A DNA stretch of 31,415 nucleotides from assembly GCA_910579655.1 (NCBI GenBank), contig CAJTVE010000039.1, positions 1 through 31,415 of the forward strand, read 5' to 3'. Position numbers and translations under genes: made by a program. Source of the stretch: an uncultured Allobaculum sp. GTDB taxonomy: Bacteria; Bacillota_I; Bacilli_A; Erysipelotrichales; Erysipelotrichaceae. Below are positions 1-7,186 of the stretch, piece by piece (within the stretch, counting starts at the first letter, position 1; each line of letters begins with the position of its first letter). Under the pieces are notes generated by a model. It saw nothing but the letters and a program-made list of their open reading frames with translations, was not told the DNA's origin and made no database searches.

Positions 1-14
1 GAAAGCTTAATCTA
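1..14 (+). rRNA. 23S rRNA, last bases of the 3' end (partial)
   Basis: The first bases (gaaagcttaatcta) resemble the extreme 3' end of Bacillota 23S rRNA, which typically finishes with a GGTCGA-GGACTTAACC-like string that pairs with the 5' end of the molecule. A 5S gene lies downstream on the same strand, which is the expected rrn order. Only about 14 bases are inside the window, so the call rests on position plus a short match from memory. Confidence 0.5.
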
Positions 15-307
15 AGATAACGAGAGCGCCTGTTGGAAGTGGTGAAGAATGAAGAAGATGGAAACAGAGTCAAAGACGCAAGTTAAAGACAATGATTCCA
101 AAATCATTCAAAATCACAGACAGGCGGTAATAAGAAGTAAACGATCAGAAATGATCCAATCATAACTGTAACCAAGGTTATGTCGAAGCTGGTGTTTGTT
201 TTTGAAAGATTCATGTGAAATGAAATCAACCCGCGGTATTCGCAAGAATACTGAAATCGAATCTGTCATTGAATAATCATCCAAGGATGCGCTGATTCAA
301 TGCAAAG
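15..307 (+). other. 23S-5S internal transcribed spacer with two hairpins
   Basis: This is about 290 bases between the apparent 23S end and 5S, long for this spacer. No tRNA is visible in it. It contains a 6-bp hairpin with a GCAA tetraloop (GTATTC-GCAA-GAATAC, 236-251). Just before 5S there is a nested structure: ATTGAAT (268-274) pairs with ATTCAAT (295-301) around an inner CATCC/GGATG stem (278-282 with 285-289). These are likely precursor-processing structures (inference). Confidence 0.5.
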
Positions 308-413
308 TATGGTGACGATAGCCAATGGGTCACACCCGTTCCCATCTCGAACACGGCCGTTAAGCCATTGAACGCCGACGATAGTGTAAAAGCAAAAATA
401 GGAAGTCGCCAGA
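308..413 (+). rRNA. rrf: 5S ribosomal RNA
   Basis: The conserved 5S core is present: GTCACACCCGTTCCCATCTC, then GAACACGGCCGTTAAGCC. Helix I can be formed by GGTGAC (311-316) with GTCGCC (405-410). The molecule is about 106 nt, roughly 10 nt shorter than the usual 115-120, and the shortening falls in the helix IV region (about 382-400), which is A-rich and lacks the usual long stem. The ends are set from helix I pairing and may be off by a few bases. A strong terminator follows directly. Confidence 0.9.
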
Positions 414-420
414 CAAAAGC

Positions 421-467
421 AAAACCCGAAGAATAAAGGAGAAATCCGATATTCTTCGGGTTTTTTA
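421..467 (+). terminator. Rho-independent terminator of the rRNA operon
   Basis: AACCCGAAGAATA (423-435) pairs with TATTCTTCGGGTT (450-462), a 13-bp perfect stem followed by a T run. It sits a few bases after 5S and ends the rRNA transcript. Confidence 0.92.
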
Positions 468-494
468 TATTCATAGCCTCATGATATTAAACAG

Positions 495-677
495 TTAATA
501 TTTGATAGCTTCCTTTTGGTTATATGGGACCTCGTCCACGGCGTTAAAATCCTGAACTTCAATGGAACTTTTGCTTCTTATTAAGTCGCAGATCGTTCTT
601 TCCAAATCATATATCGGAATCAGATTAAAATTATTGTCTTTCACTACAAATTTATCCACATATTGGCTTTTCTGCAT
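495..677 (-). pseudogene. Remnant of an AbiEi-family antitoxin (type IV toxin-antitoxin)
   Basis: The 60-residue reading frame contains YDLERTICDLIRSKSS followed by IEVQDFN, the segment that closes the central domain of many AbiEi-type antitoxins (commonly YD-ERT-CD-(I/L)-(K/R)). AbiEi proteins are normally about 200 residues, with an N-terminal winged helix and a C-terminal helical part. Here both ends are missing: an in-frame stop lies about 16 codons upstream of the first ATG, and after VQDFN the sequence loses the usual ALK-Y-KRKDK continuation. There is no partner AbiEii nucleotidyltransferase toxin nearby. The fragment lies between the rRNA operon and a divergently oriented TetR operon, so it is best read as a decayed relic of an accessory cassette. 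Family call moderate; non-functional status fairly sure. Confidence 0.55.
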
Positions 678-738
678 TCTCTGGCGGAATTTCCAGAGAG
701 AGTCTTCTCAAAATCGGTCAATGACTTTATATCTGATA

Positions 739-755
739 TTAACCGAATCGGTTAA
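739..755 (+). promoter_or_regulatory. Perfect 17-bp palindrome, candidate TetR operator
   Basis: TTAACCGAATCGGTTAA is a perfect inverted repeat (8+1+8) ending where the TetR ribosome site (cggagg, about 756-761) begins. TetR proteins usually bind such palindromes next to their own gene, so binding here would block transcription or ribosome loading of the tetR-ABC operon (inference). Confidence 0.65.
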
Positions 756-768
756 CGGAGGTTGGGCT

Positions 769-1380
769 ATGAACGAAAGGTTCTTTTTACTGCCAGTAGA
801 AAAACAGCAGGCGATCATCAATGCAGGCTATCAGGTATTTTCCCAAAACTCTTATAAGAACAGCCCTATGAGTGAAATTGCAGATGCTGCTGGAATCAGC
901 AAATCTCTGCTCTTTCATTATTTTCATAACAAGAAAGAGCTGTATTTGTTTTTGTGGGACACCTGCGCAGAAATGACGATTGACTATTTGACAGAGTATG
1001 GCTGCTATGAACAAAAAGATTTTTTCGAGAGTATGGAAAGAGGGATGAAGGCCAAAATGGAAATTATCCGCCTTTATCCTCACATGGCGAACTTCACTCT
1101 CAGGGCGTTTTATGAAAAAGACCCGGAAATCTGCGCTGCCGTTCAGGAAAGCTATCACAAGTATTTCGATCTGAAAGCGGACAGGGCACTGCTGAACATG
1201 AGTCCTGAACAGTTTGTTCCCGGACTTGATGTATCTATGATGTATCGCGAGATGTATTGGGCCTCAGAGGGTTATCTTTGGGAGATGGTGCAGCGGGGCG
1301 ATGTAGATATAGATCAGATGGAAAAAGATTTTAATAAGCTGATAAACTTTTGGAAAAGCATTTATCTTCAAAGGGAGTGA
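769..1380 (+). CDS. TetR/AcrR-family transcriptional regulator
   Basis: This 203-residue protein has the TetR layout: an N-terminal helix-turn-helix over about residues 10-60, with MSEIADAAGISKSLLFHYFHN as the turn and recognition helix, then an all-helical ligand-binding and dimer domain. The start at ATG 769 is chosen because a good ribosome site (cggagg) precedes it by seven bases and the family begins at this point; the open frame reaches further upstream but has no ribosome site there. The stop is six bases from the ABC ATPase start, so it heads a three-gene operon with the transporter it probably controls. A perfect palindrome at 739-755 suggests autorepression. The ligand is unknown; an exported toxic compound or antibiotic is a common theme but is not shown by the sequence. 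Confidence 0.9.
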   Translation: MNERFFLLPVEKQQAIINAGYQVFSQNSYKNSPMSEIADAAGISKSLLFHYFHNKKELYLFLWDTCAEMTIDYLTEYGCYEQKDFFESMERGMKAKMEIIRLYPHMANFTLRAFYEKDPEICAAVQESYHKYFDLKADRALLNMSPEQFVPGLDVSMMYREMYWASEGYLWEMVQRGDVDIDQMEKDFNKLINFWKSIYLQRE

Positions 1381-1386
1381 GACCAT

Positions 1387-2283
1387 ATGGACCTGATCAA
1401 AACGACAAAGCTTACGAAATATTATGGTAAGTCAAGGGGGATTGCTGACCTTGACCTGACGGTAGAACAGGGCGAATTCTTTGGATTTATCGGTCCGAAT
1501 GGTGCAGGAAAGTCCACGACAATTCGCATTTTGCTTGGATTGATTGCCCCAACATCGGGCAGTGCGACGGTATTCGGGAAAGATGTCAGCAAGAAAAAGG
1601 TGTCGATTTTGCAAAATGTCGGTTATCTTCCTTCAGAAGCATTGTTTTATCCGGGAATGAAAGTAAAAGACATACTCAAGCTGTCCGCTGATTTGAGGAA
1701 AAAGGACTGTACTGCAGAAGCCAGATTGCTTTGTGATCGCTTACAGCTTGATACAGACCGAAAGATCGATGATTTGTCCTTTGGCAACAGAAAAAAGGTT
1801 GCTATTGTCTGCGCTTTACAGCATAGACCGGAATTGCTTGTGCTGGACGAACCAACGAGTGGACTTGATCCGCTGATGCAAAAAGTGTTCTTTGATATTC
1901 TGCAAGAGAGAAACAGGGAAGGGACAACGATTTTTATCTCGAGCCATGTTCTGTCTGAAATTCAGCGCAACTGTTCGCGGGCTGCAATTATCCGAGAGGG
2001 CAGAATCATTGCCTGTGACAGTGTGGACGCTCTTTCAAAAACAAGTGCAAAACGCATTACCATTCACGGCACTGTCAGTCTTGAGCATCTTCATGGTATT
2101 CGAGACAGTAAAGTTTCAGAGGATTCGGTTAGTTTTCTTTACAGTGGGGATATGAATGCCTTGCTGCGGGCGCTGTCTTCAGGCCATGTTGATGACCTTA
2201 CAATTACGGAACCAGACCTGGAAGAAATTTTTCTGCATTATTATGAAAAGGATGATGAGAGGTATGACACTTGTCAAACATGA
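1387..2283 (+). CDS. ABC transporter ATP-binding protein (ABC-2 exporter type)
   Basis: This 298-residue cytoplasmic ATPase shows Walker A GPNGAGKST (36-44), a variant signature LSFGN (130-134) in place of LSGGQ, Walker B LLVLDEPTSGLDP (150-162) and the switch histidine in SSH (185-187). The residues beyond about 215 form the C-terminal extension seen in drug and lantibiotic-type exporters. It would power the membrane protein encoded immediately downstream, whose start overlaps its last codons. A ribosome site (aaagggag) precedes ATG 1387. The substrate cannot be read from sequence; the pairing with a TetR regulator suggests an inducible exporter (inference). Confidence 0.93.
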   Translation: MDLIKTTKLTKYYGKSRGIADLDLTVEQGEFFGFIGPNGAGKSTTIRILLGLIAPTSGSATVFGKDVSKKKVSILQNVGYLPSEALFYPGMKVKDILKLSADLRKKDCTAEARLLCDRLQLDTDRKIDDLSFGNRKKVAIVCALQHRPELLVLDEPTSGLDPLMQKVFFDILQERNREGTTIFISSHVLSEIQRNCSRAAIIREGRIIACDSVDALSKTSAKRITIHGTVSLEHLHGIRDSKVSEDSVSFLYSGDMNALLRALSSGHVDDLTITEPDLEEIFLHYYEKDDERYDTCQT

Positions 2284-3049
2284 ATTAAAGCAAGGGAAAA
2301 CCACCTTTTTGATCTGGACAGCTTCCATTGGATTTCTTCTTGCAGTCTGTATTTTTCTGTTTCCAGAAATGAAAGACCAGATGGATGGTGTCAGTGAAAT
2401 ATTTGCCTCTATGGGTTCTTTTACCGAGGCGTTTGGGATGGATCGTTTGAATTTTGGCACGCTCGTTGGATTTTATGCTGTTGAGTGTGGGAATGTTTTA
2501 GGACTTGGCGGCGCATTTTTTGCTTCTCTTTTTGCCGCAGGCATTCTCAGTAAAGAAGAAAAGGACAAAACTGCAGAATTTCTGCTGACACATCCGGTCG
2601 GCCGCAAAAGGATGATTACGGAAAAGCTGATGGCGGTACTGATTCTGATTACAGGGATGAATCTTATTCTCTATACCGTTGCGATCGGCTCTATCGCCGC
2701 TGTTGGTGAAGAAATCCCTTGGAAAGAAATAAGTCTGCTGCATCTCGCCTATTATCTGCTCCAGCTTGAACTTGCCGGAATATGTTTTGGTATTTCGGCA
2801 TTCCTTCGCAAAGGAAGTGCGAGCGCAGGACTTAGTATTGCGGCAATGATGTATTTTCTGAGACTGGTGGCCAACATTACAGATACCGCTGAGTTTCTGA
2901 AATACATAACCCCGTTTGGATATTGTGACGGCGCCGATATTGTGGCAAATGGAAAACTGAATGGTGCAATGGTTGCCATTGGCATAGCCATAGGACTTGG
3001 CGGAATCATAATTGCTTATCTGAAGTATACAAAGAAAGATATTCATTAA
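2264..3049 (+). CDS. ABC-2 type transporter permease subunit
   Basis: This 261-residue integral membrane protein has about six hydrophobic segments (roughly residues 14-33, 78-95, 121-145, 160-181, 184-205 and 233-252). A cytoplasmic loop, SKEEKDKTAEFLLTHPVGRK (96-115), matches the coupling-helix region of ABC-2 permeases (often EKE-GT-E-LL-PVSR). The frame is open further upstream inside the ATPase gene, but homologous-looking sequence starts at MTLVKHELKQ. ATG 2264 overlaps the ATPase gene by 20 bases, implying translational coupling; in-frame ATGs at 2252 and 2255 are alternatives. It would pair with the upstream ATPase as an exporter of unknown substrate. Confidence 0.85.
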   Translation: MTLVKHELKQGKTTFLIWTASIGFLLAVCIFLFPEMKDQMDGVSEIFASMGSFTEAFGMDRLNFGTLVGFYAVECGNVLGLGGAFFASLFAAGILSKEEKDKTAEFLLTHPVGRKRMITEKLMAVLILITGMNLILYTVAIGSIAAVGEEIPWKEISLLHLAYYLLQLELAGICFGISAFLRKGSASAGLSIAAMMYFLRLVANITDTAEFLKYITPFGYCDGADIVANGKLNGAMVAIGIAIGLGGIIIAYLKYTKKDIH

Positions 3050-3052
3050 CCG

Positions 3053-3238
3053 GTGGCATCGCAGAAGAATTCGACGATCAAAACAATTCTGGATACTCCG
3101 ATCCTGACTGAAGAAGGGAGTCTTGCTGTACAGTCTGAAGAGCTGGCACAGAAAGCAAAAACGACCATTCAGCGGTATCGAAACGGATCGGACGGTTTTG
3201 AACTTCAGGATAGTCGAATGTTTTTCGGATCTGATTGA
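3053..3238 (+). CDS. Possible small protein after the ABC operon (weak)
   Basis: A 61-codon frame opens with GTG three bases after the permease stop and encodes a hydrophilic sequence (for example SEELAQKAKTTIQRYRNGSD). No clear ribosome site precedes it and I recognise no family. It could be a small operon member, a remnant, or chance. Its position directly after the permease and its amphipathic composition are the only arguments for it. Confidence 0.22.
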   Translation: MASQKNSTIKTILDTPILTEEGSLAVQSEELAQKAKTTIQRYRNGSDGFELQDSRMFFGSD

Positions 3239-3411
3239 TTGTGTAGATCGATATTGAGCAGATTTATAGGTAAAGTTCTCTGGATGACCGGATAGATCCA
3301 TAACAACAGATGGACACAGAACTGTTTCGAAAAGCTTTCATTTTTAGTCAGCCGTCCTTTATTGTCTGCCTATTGGCGAGTTTATAAAATTGAGAAAAAG
3401 GAGAACGTTTT

Positions 3412-3924
3412 ATGCTCACACTTGCAAATATCTTTTTTCCCACTTGGATGCTTGGAGCTATTCCTTCCTATCTCTGGCTGATTATGCTTCCTGTCAATTT
3501 TCTGATTGATTCCCTGGTTTTGTTAATATGGGCAAAGGTCAAGAAGATTCAGAAGATCGGGGACTTCTGGAAGAGTTCCATTGTCCGCGTATGGTGCTTC
3601 GGGTTTGTATCGGATCTGTTGGCTGCATTCATTTTGTGTCTGTTCTATTTTGGCGGGTATGCTCTTTCGGACTGGCTGAGTCTTACGTTTATCGATGATC
3701 TGTTCGGGCAGGCGATGATTGGCTGGGGAAGTTTTCTCTATGGACTGTTTGGCGCTTTGATTGGCGGCTGTTTGATCTATAGCCTGGATCGACGCTGGGG
3801 GTTTCGCAAGACGACTTTGAGCCTCCTCCAACAAAAAAGTGTGGCGCTCTGGCTGGCTATTCTTACAGCGCCATGGCTCCTGGCAATTCCAACAGAACTG
3901 TTGTACAACAATCTGCTGGCGTGA
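3412..3924 (+). CDS. Small integral membrane protein of unknown function
   Basis: This 170-residue protein starts at ATG 3412 after a very good ribosome site (aaaaggag, nine bases upstream). Hydrophobic stretches lie at roughly residues 14-42, 58-85, 98-128 and 142-165, consistent with four or five membrane helices and short polar loops (WAKVKKIQK, SLDRRWGFRKTT). I do not recognise the family. It stands alone, about 360 bases after the ABC permease and 410 before the next gene, so context says little. Composition and the ribosome site make it a convincing gene. Confidence 0.8.
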   Translation: MLTLANIFFPTWMLGAIPSYLWLIMLPVNFLIDSLVLLIWAKVKKIQKIGDFWKSSIVRVWCFGFVSDLLAAFILCLFYFGGYALSDWLSLTFIDDLFGQAMIGWGSFLYGLFGALIGGCLIYSLDRRWGFRKTTLSLLQQKSVALWLAILTAPWLLAIPTELLYNNLLA

Positions 3925-4336
3925 GGATTTCAGACTGATCGGGACAGATCGTTCATAAGATAGACCATTCAAAAGACAGACCACTCAGAAAGAGTGAGGG
4001 GGTTGACTGTTTCCAGAGTTCAGACAGAATCCATTCGTTTCCAGTCTCCTGAAATTGATGATCCTTCAGACAGCTTGCTCTATTCGCTGGACGAGGGATT
4101 TTTATTTGCTTTTTTAAAGCGCCCGGTATTGACGCCCAGTATTGAAAAGACAGGCACTTTTTTGAAAAATGATCCTGAAATCGGTGGCAATTTGTCCAAT
4201 CAAACAGAACAGACGCAACTTTTCCCATAAACTTTTTTGGCTTTGAGAGCTTGGATATAATAAATAATGACAAAATACCATTTGCATTGCTTAAGCCATC
4301 AGAGCCTCTGGTGGGAAGAAAGAGAGAAAAGAGAAT
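3925..4336. other. Intergenic stretch with a possible promoter
   Basis: No convincing gene lies here. A short 78-codon frame at 3994-4230 starts in GTG without a ribosome site and looks random. A TATAAT box at 4256-4261 lies about 75 bases before the next gene and may be its -10 element; no good -35 box is seen. A CACTC/GAGTG hairpin occurs near 3985. Confidence 0.4.
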
Positions 4337-5990
4337 ATGAGTGAATTGCTGGATGTCGAAGAATTCAGTGAGCTGCTAAACAAAATCACCACGCGGGAAT
4401 TATTGGAGAAGTTGACTGAAACCGTTCAAAGGGCTGATCCTGAGCATAGCCATCATTTGATTGAAGCGATTAAAAATGAGCTCTACTCCATGCAGGATGA
4501 TCAGTATCAGGCTGAAATGGAGCTTGAAAACGCCAAGAAAGAAGAATATCGCCAGAAGGTCCTCGAAACCATTCGTGAGGTGAAAGAAGAGCATGGGGAT
4601 CGTGTACTTCACGTCGTTGCCGAAGCCAATGAGGACTATGATGATTGGTATTCTTCGGATGAGCCGGAGTATTACATTGAGGATCCAGAAGGAGTCATCA
4701 AGCTGCTCAAAAGGCTGGAGAATATCTTGCTGGAAGCCTCGTGGCCAGATCAATGGCGTTTACGGCTGGAGCTTTTGGAAGAAGTGTTGAACCTGGATCT
4801 TGAAATTGATGATTATTATGCTGGTTCATTTGAGACCATTAAAGATGTGATTGAAGAAATAGAGATGTTGACCGATGACGGCATGTCAGTGTCGTCTGTC
4901 TGGAATTCGATTGTGGCTTCCTGTCTGCTGAATCAGCAGGAAGATTTGGATACCCGTCTTGCCGACCTGTTTGAAAAGGCAGTCTGCTATGATCTGAGCC
5001 TGGATATCTTTACTTCGCCGGCAGTGAATGAGAAATTAGATGCCAAAATCAAATTGACAATCGCAACAAAATGGTTTGACTTACTGGCTTCCGGAGAATT
5101 TGGAAATCTTCGAGACGCAGTTGAAAACGGTCTGAAATGGATCCCTGATCTTGAGCTTCAAAAAGAGTACGTTTTGAAACTAGTCAGGTCCATTCCATAT
5201 TTTCGAGTCTTATCGTCAGAGTGCTTCCCTTGAAAGTCAAAGTCAGTTTCTTGAACAGCTTCTTGCCAGAATGGAGAATGAACCCTACCGCCGGGCTTTG
5301 TGGCATGATGAACTTTCAATGGTTGAACAAAGGCGGGGAAACAAGGAAAAGGCAATTGACCAGCTGAAAAAAGCGATCAATGACAGACCAACGTTTAAGC
5401 GCTATTACGCACTGGCCTGCCTCGATCCTGACCGGGACTACCTTCCAGACTTAAAAAGTATCAACGAGGACAAATACCTGTGCACCACTTATTCTGTTCT
5501 GGAAGGAAATATCGAACCTGTATTAAGTGAACTGACGCGCGAAGCTGGCCATGTTTCTTCCAGACGAACAGAAATGACTGTTCTGCTGTGTCTGCTGGGG
5601 CATTCGATGACCCATAAATCGCTTTTTGCTCTGGCTGAACGATTCTTAATGGAGGGGAATTATGCCAGCTTTGAATCCACAGCATTGGATGAGCAGAAAG
5701 TCGATTATTCCATGATCTTTAGTCGGGCTTTTGAGCGTGCCCAGCTTTCTGAAGAAGAGATTCAGAAAGCGCTGGATCTGCTAAATGATCGGATTCTTGA
5801 ATTCTGTGAAGAAATTACAGCTTCACAGGCCCGTAAAGAATATTTCCGTTGTGCTCAGTTTGTCGGTGCTCTTTACCATGTTCGCTCTTTATATGGAGAA
5901 AAAGGGCTATCCGATGATTTTCATGCCCGCTATGACAAGCTGATTAAACGCTATCCGCGTTTTCGAGCTGAAATCAATGACTGGCTATAA
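4337..5990 (+). pseudogene. Large acidic helical protein of unknown function, split by a +1 frameshift
   Basis: Two frames, 4337-5233 and one reaching 5990, are halves of one protein. The first ends LVRSIPYFRVLSSECFP. The second is open from 5184 and reads FESYRQSASLESQSQFLEQL before its first ATG at 5271, with no ribosome site or natural start. Skipping one T of TTTT (5200-5203) joins them as SIPYFESYRQSASL, giving about 550 residues. The product is acidic, almost wholly alpha-helical and lacks signal or membrane segments. The second half has TPR-like character (EQRRGNKEKAIDQLKKAINDRP, about residues 330-350). I recognise no named family. The frame break may be a real mutation, programmed +1 shifting, or an assembly error. 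Two near-equal reading frames with matched composition argue for a recent event. It stands alone, so context gives no clue to function. Confidence 0.75.
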
Positions 5991-6035
5991 ACACAGGATT
6001 GTAAACTTAATTACGAATGAAATGAGGAATAGAAA

Positions 6036-6256
6036 ATGGCAAAAAAGACAGCGGCAGGAACACGGATCCCCAAGGACCTTCAAAGCCGTTATCAAGCTAG
6101 GGCGAATACCCCATGGCTTGCCATGGGGATGAAAGCCCTCTGAAAGACAAGAAGAAACAGAGAAACCAGACAGGCAAGGTTCTGAAATTCCTGAAGGATC
6201 TGACAGATCCTGAAAAGGCCGTTTCTCTCAAGATTCTGCCAACAACGGCTGATTGA
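6036..6256 (+). pseudogene. Small frameshifted ORF around a perfect palindrome
   Basis: ATG 6036 begins a 35-codon frame (MAKKTAAGTRIPKDLQ...) that stops at 6143. A second overlapping frame, open from 6101 to a stop at 6254-6256, encodes a lysine-rich continuation (SPLKDKKKQRNQTGKVLKFL and then DLTDPEKAVSLK). Together they look like one basic protein of about 70 residues broken at about 6100. A perfect inverted repeat, CCCCATGGCTTGCCATGGGG (6109-6128), sits at the break. I recognise no family. Both pieces could be chance. Confidence 0.3.
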
Positions 6257-6409
6257 AATCCAAAGTGATCAGTGTACCAAAAGAAAACGCCCGGATCGGC
6301 TGGTTTTTGAACTGATCTCTGTAAACGAGACATGACATCCAAGGCATGTATCCATTACCGAGACCAGGTTATTTACCAGTCTGATCTGGGCGTTTTATCT
6401 TTCAGGAAC

Positions 6410-7096
6410 TTAAGAGAGCTGCCGGCGCAGCTGCCGAAGAGTCTGCTTGGTCAGCTCATCAATCCGGCGGCTGTCAACACATTTGCCAATCGCCATTCGA
6501 ATCAGCGTCGGATCCAGTTCTTTGGAAGACAGGGCCGTCATAGCCAGTCCGGGTTTCCAGATCATGAATTCGCAAAGCAGCCAGGCTTTGGCCAGCTGAA
6601 TTTCACGTTCGTCGCCAGCAGCTGCCAGGGCTTTTTCAAGCCATGTATTGGCAGTTATGGAATCCAGTTTTGGGGCCCGCTTCATGATCCAGATCATTCC
6701 CAGCCGTCTGGCATAGCTTTCGGGCCGTTCCAGAAAGGATTGGGCGAGTTCTAAAAGCTCATCAGTCGAAAGACGCGGAAAGGTTAATCCATCTGTCTGG
6801 TACCACGACTGAATAAAAGGAAGAAAAGCCAGCAGAGCACGCCTGGCTTTGTCGATGTTCTTGTATTCATTGAGCAGCTGGATATGGATGATATCTTCTT
6901 CGACATAAGCGTGAGGCAGAGAAGTCAGAAAAGCTTCTTTCTGCTCAGCATCCAGAGATTTGGCGATAACTTTCAGATCAGGCGTTCTGATCCCAAGAAA
7001 GCGATCCGATGGAATGGTCGGAGCCAGTCTGGCATTAAATGTGGCCCGTCTGGAATCCTGTAAAGGAAGCAGTTTGTCTTCTAAGGAAAATTGCAT
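6410..7096 (-). CDS. AlkD-like DNA alkylation repair protein
   Basis: This 228-residue protein carries the N-terminal signature of the DNA alkylation repair enzyme family (PF08713-type): FNARLAPTIPSDRFLGIRTP at about residues 21-40, followed by DLKVIAKSL. The rest is helical HEAT-like repeat sequence, as in AlkD, a glycosylase that removes bulky or cationic N3- and N7-alkylated bases without flipping them. The Bacillota subgroup is divergent from Bacillus AlkD, so true glycosylase activity is not certain. The start at 7096 has a clear ggagg ribosome site. It is followed downstream only by non-coding sequence and is preceded on the same strand by asparaginase with a 90-base gap, so the two may be co-transcribed. 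Confidence 0.85.
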   Translation of the reverse strand: MQFSLEDKLLPLQDSRRATFNARLAPTIPSDRFLGIRTPDLKVIAKSLDAEQKEAFLTSLPHAYVEEDIIHIQLLNEYKNIDKARRALLAFLPFIQSWYQTDGLTFPRLSTDELLELAQSFLERPESYARRLGMIWIMKRAPKLDSITANTWLEKALAAAGDEREIQLAKAWLLCEFMIWKPGLAMTALSSKELDPTLIRMAIGKCVDSRRIDELTKQTLRQLRRQLS

Positions 7097-7186
7097 TGAA
7101 TATCGCCTCCAGTCGGTTTGATCTATATTCTTTGAATATTTGTAATTGGTCTTTGTTTTCTCAATGATTGTAGTCGGTCTTCAGGA

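Noticed and set aside
562..768. Upstream extension of the TetR reading frame
   Set aside because: No ribosome site, low-quality sequence that overlaps the antitoxin relic, and the family start is at ATG 769 behind cggagg.
3994..4230. 78-codon frame on the plus strand
   Set aside because: GTG start without a ribosome site; random-looking composition and no recognisable motif.
6410..7096. T-box-like string tggtaccac near 6800
   Set aside because: It lies within the alkD-like coding sequence with no surrounding T-box structure.
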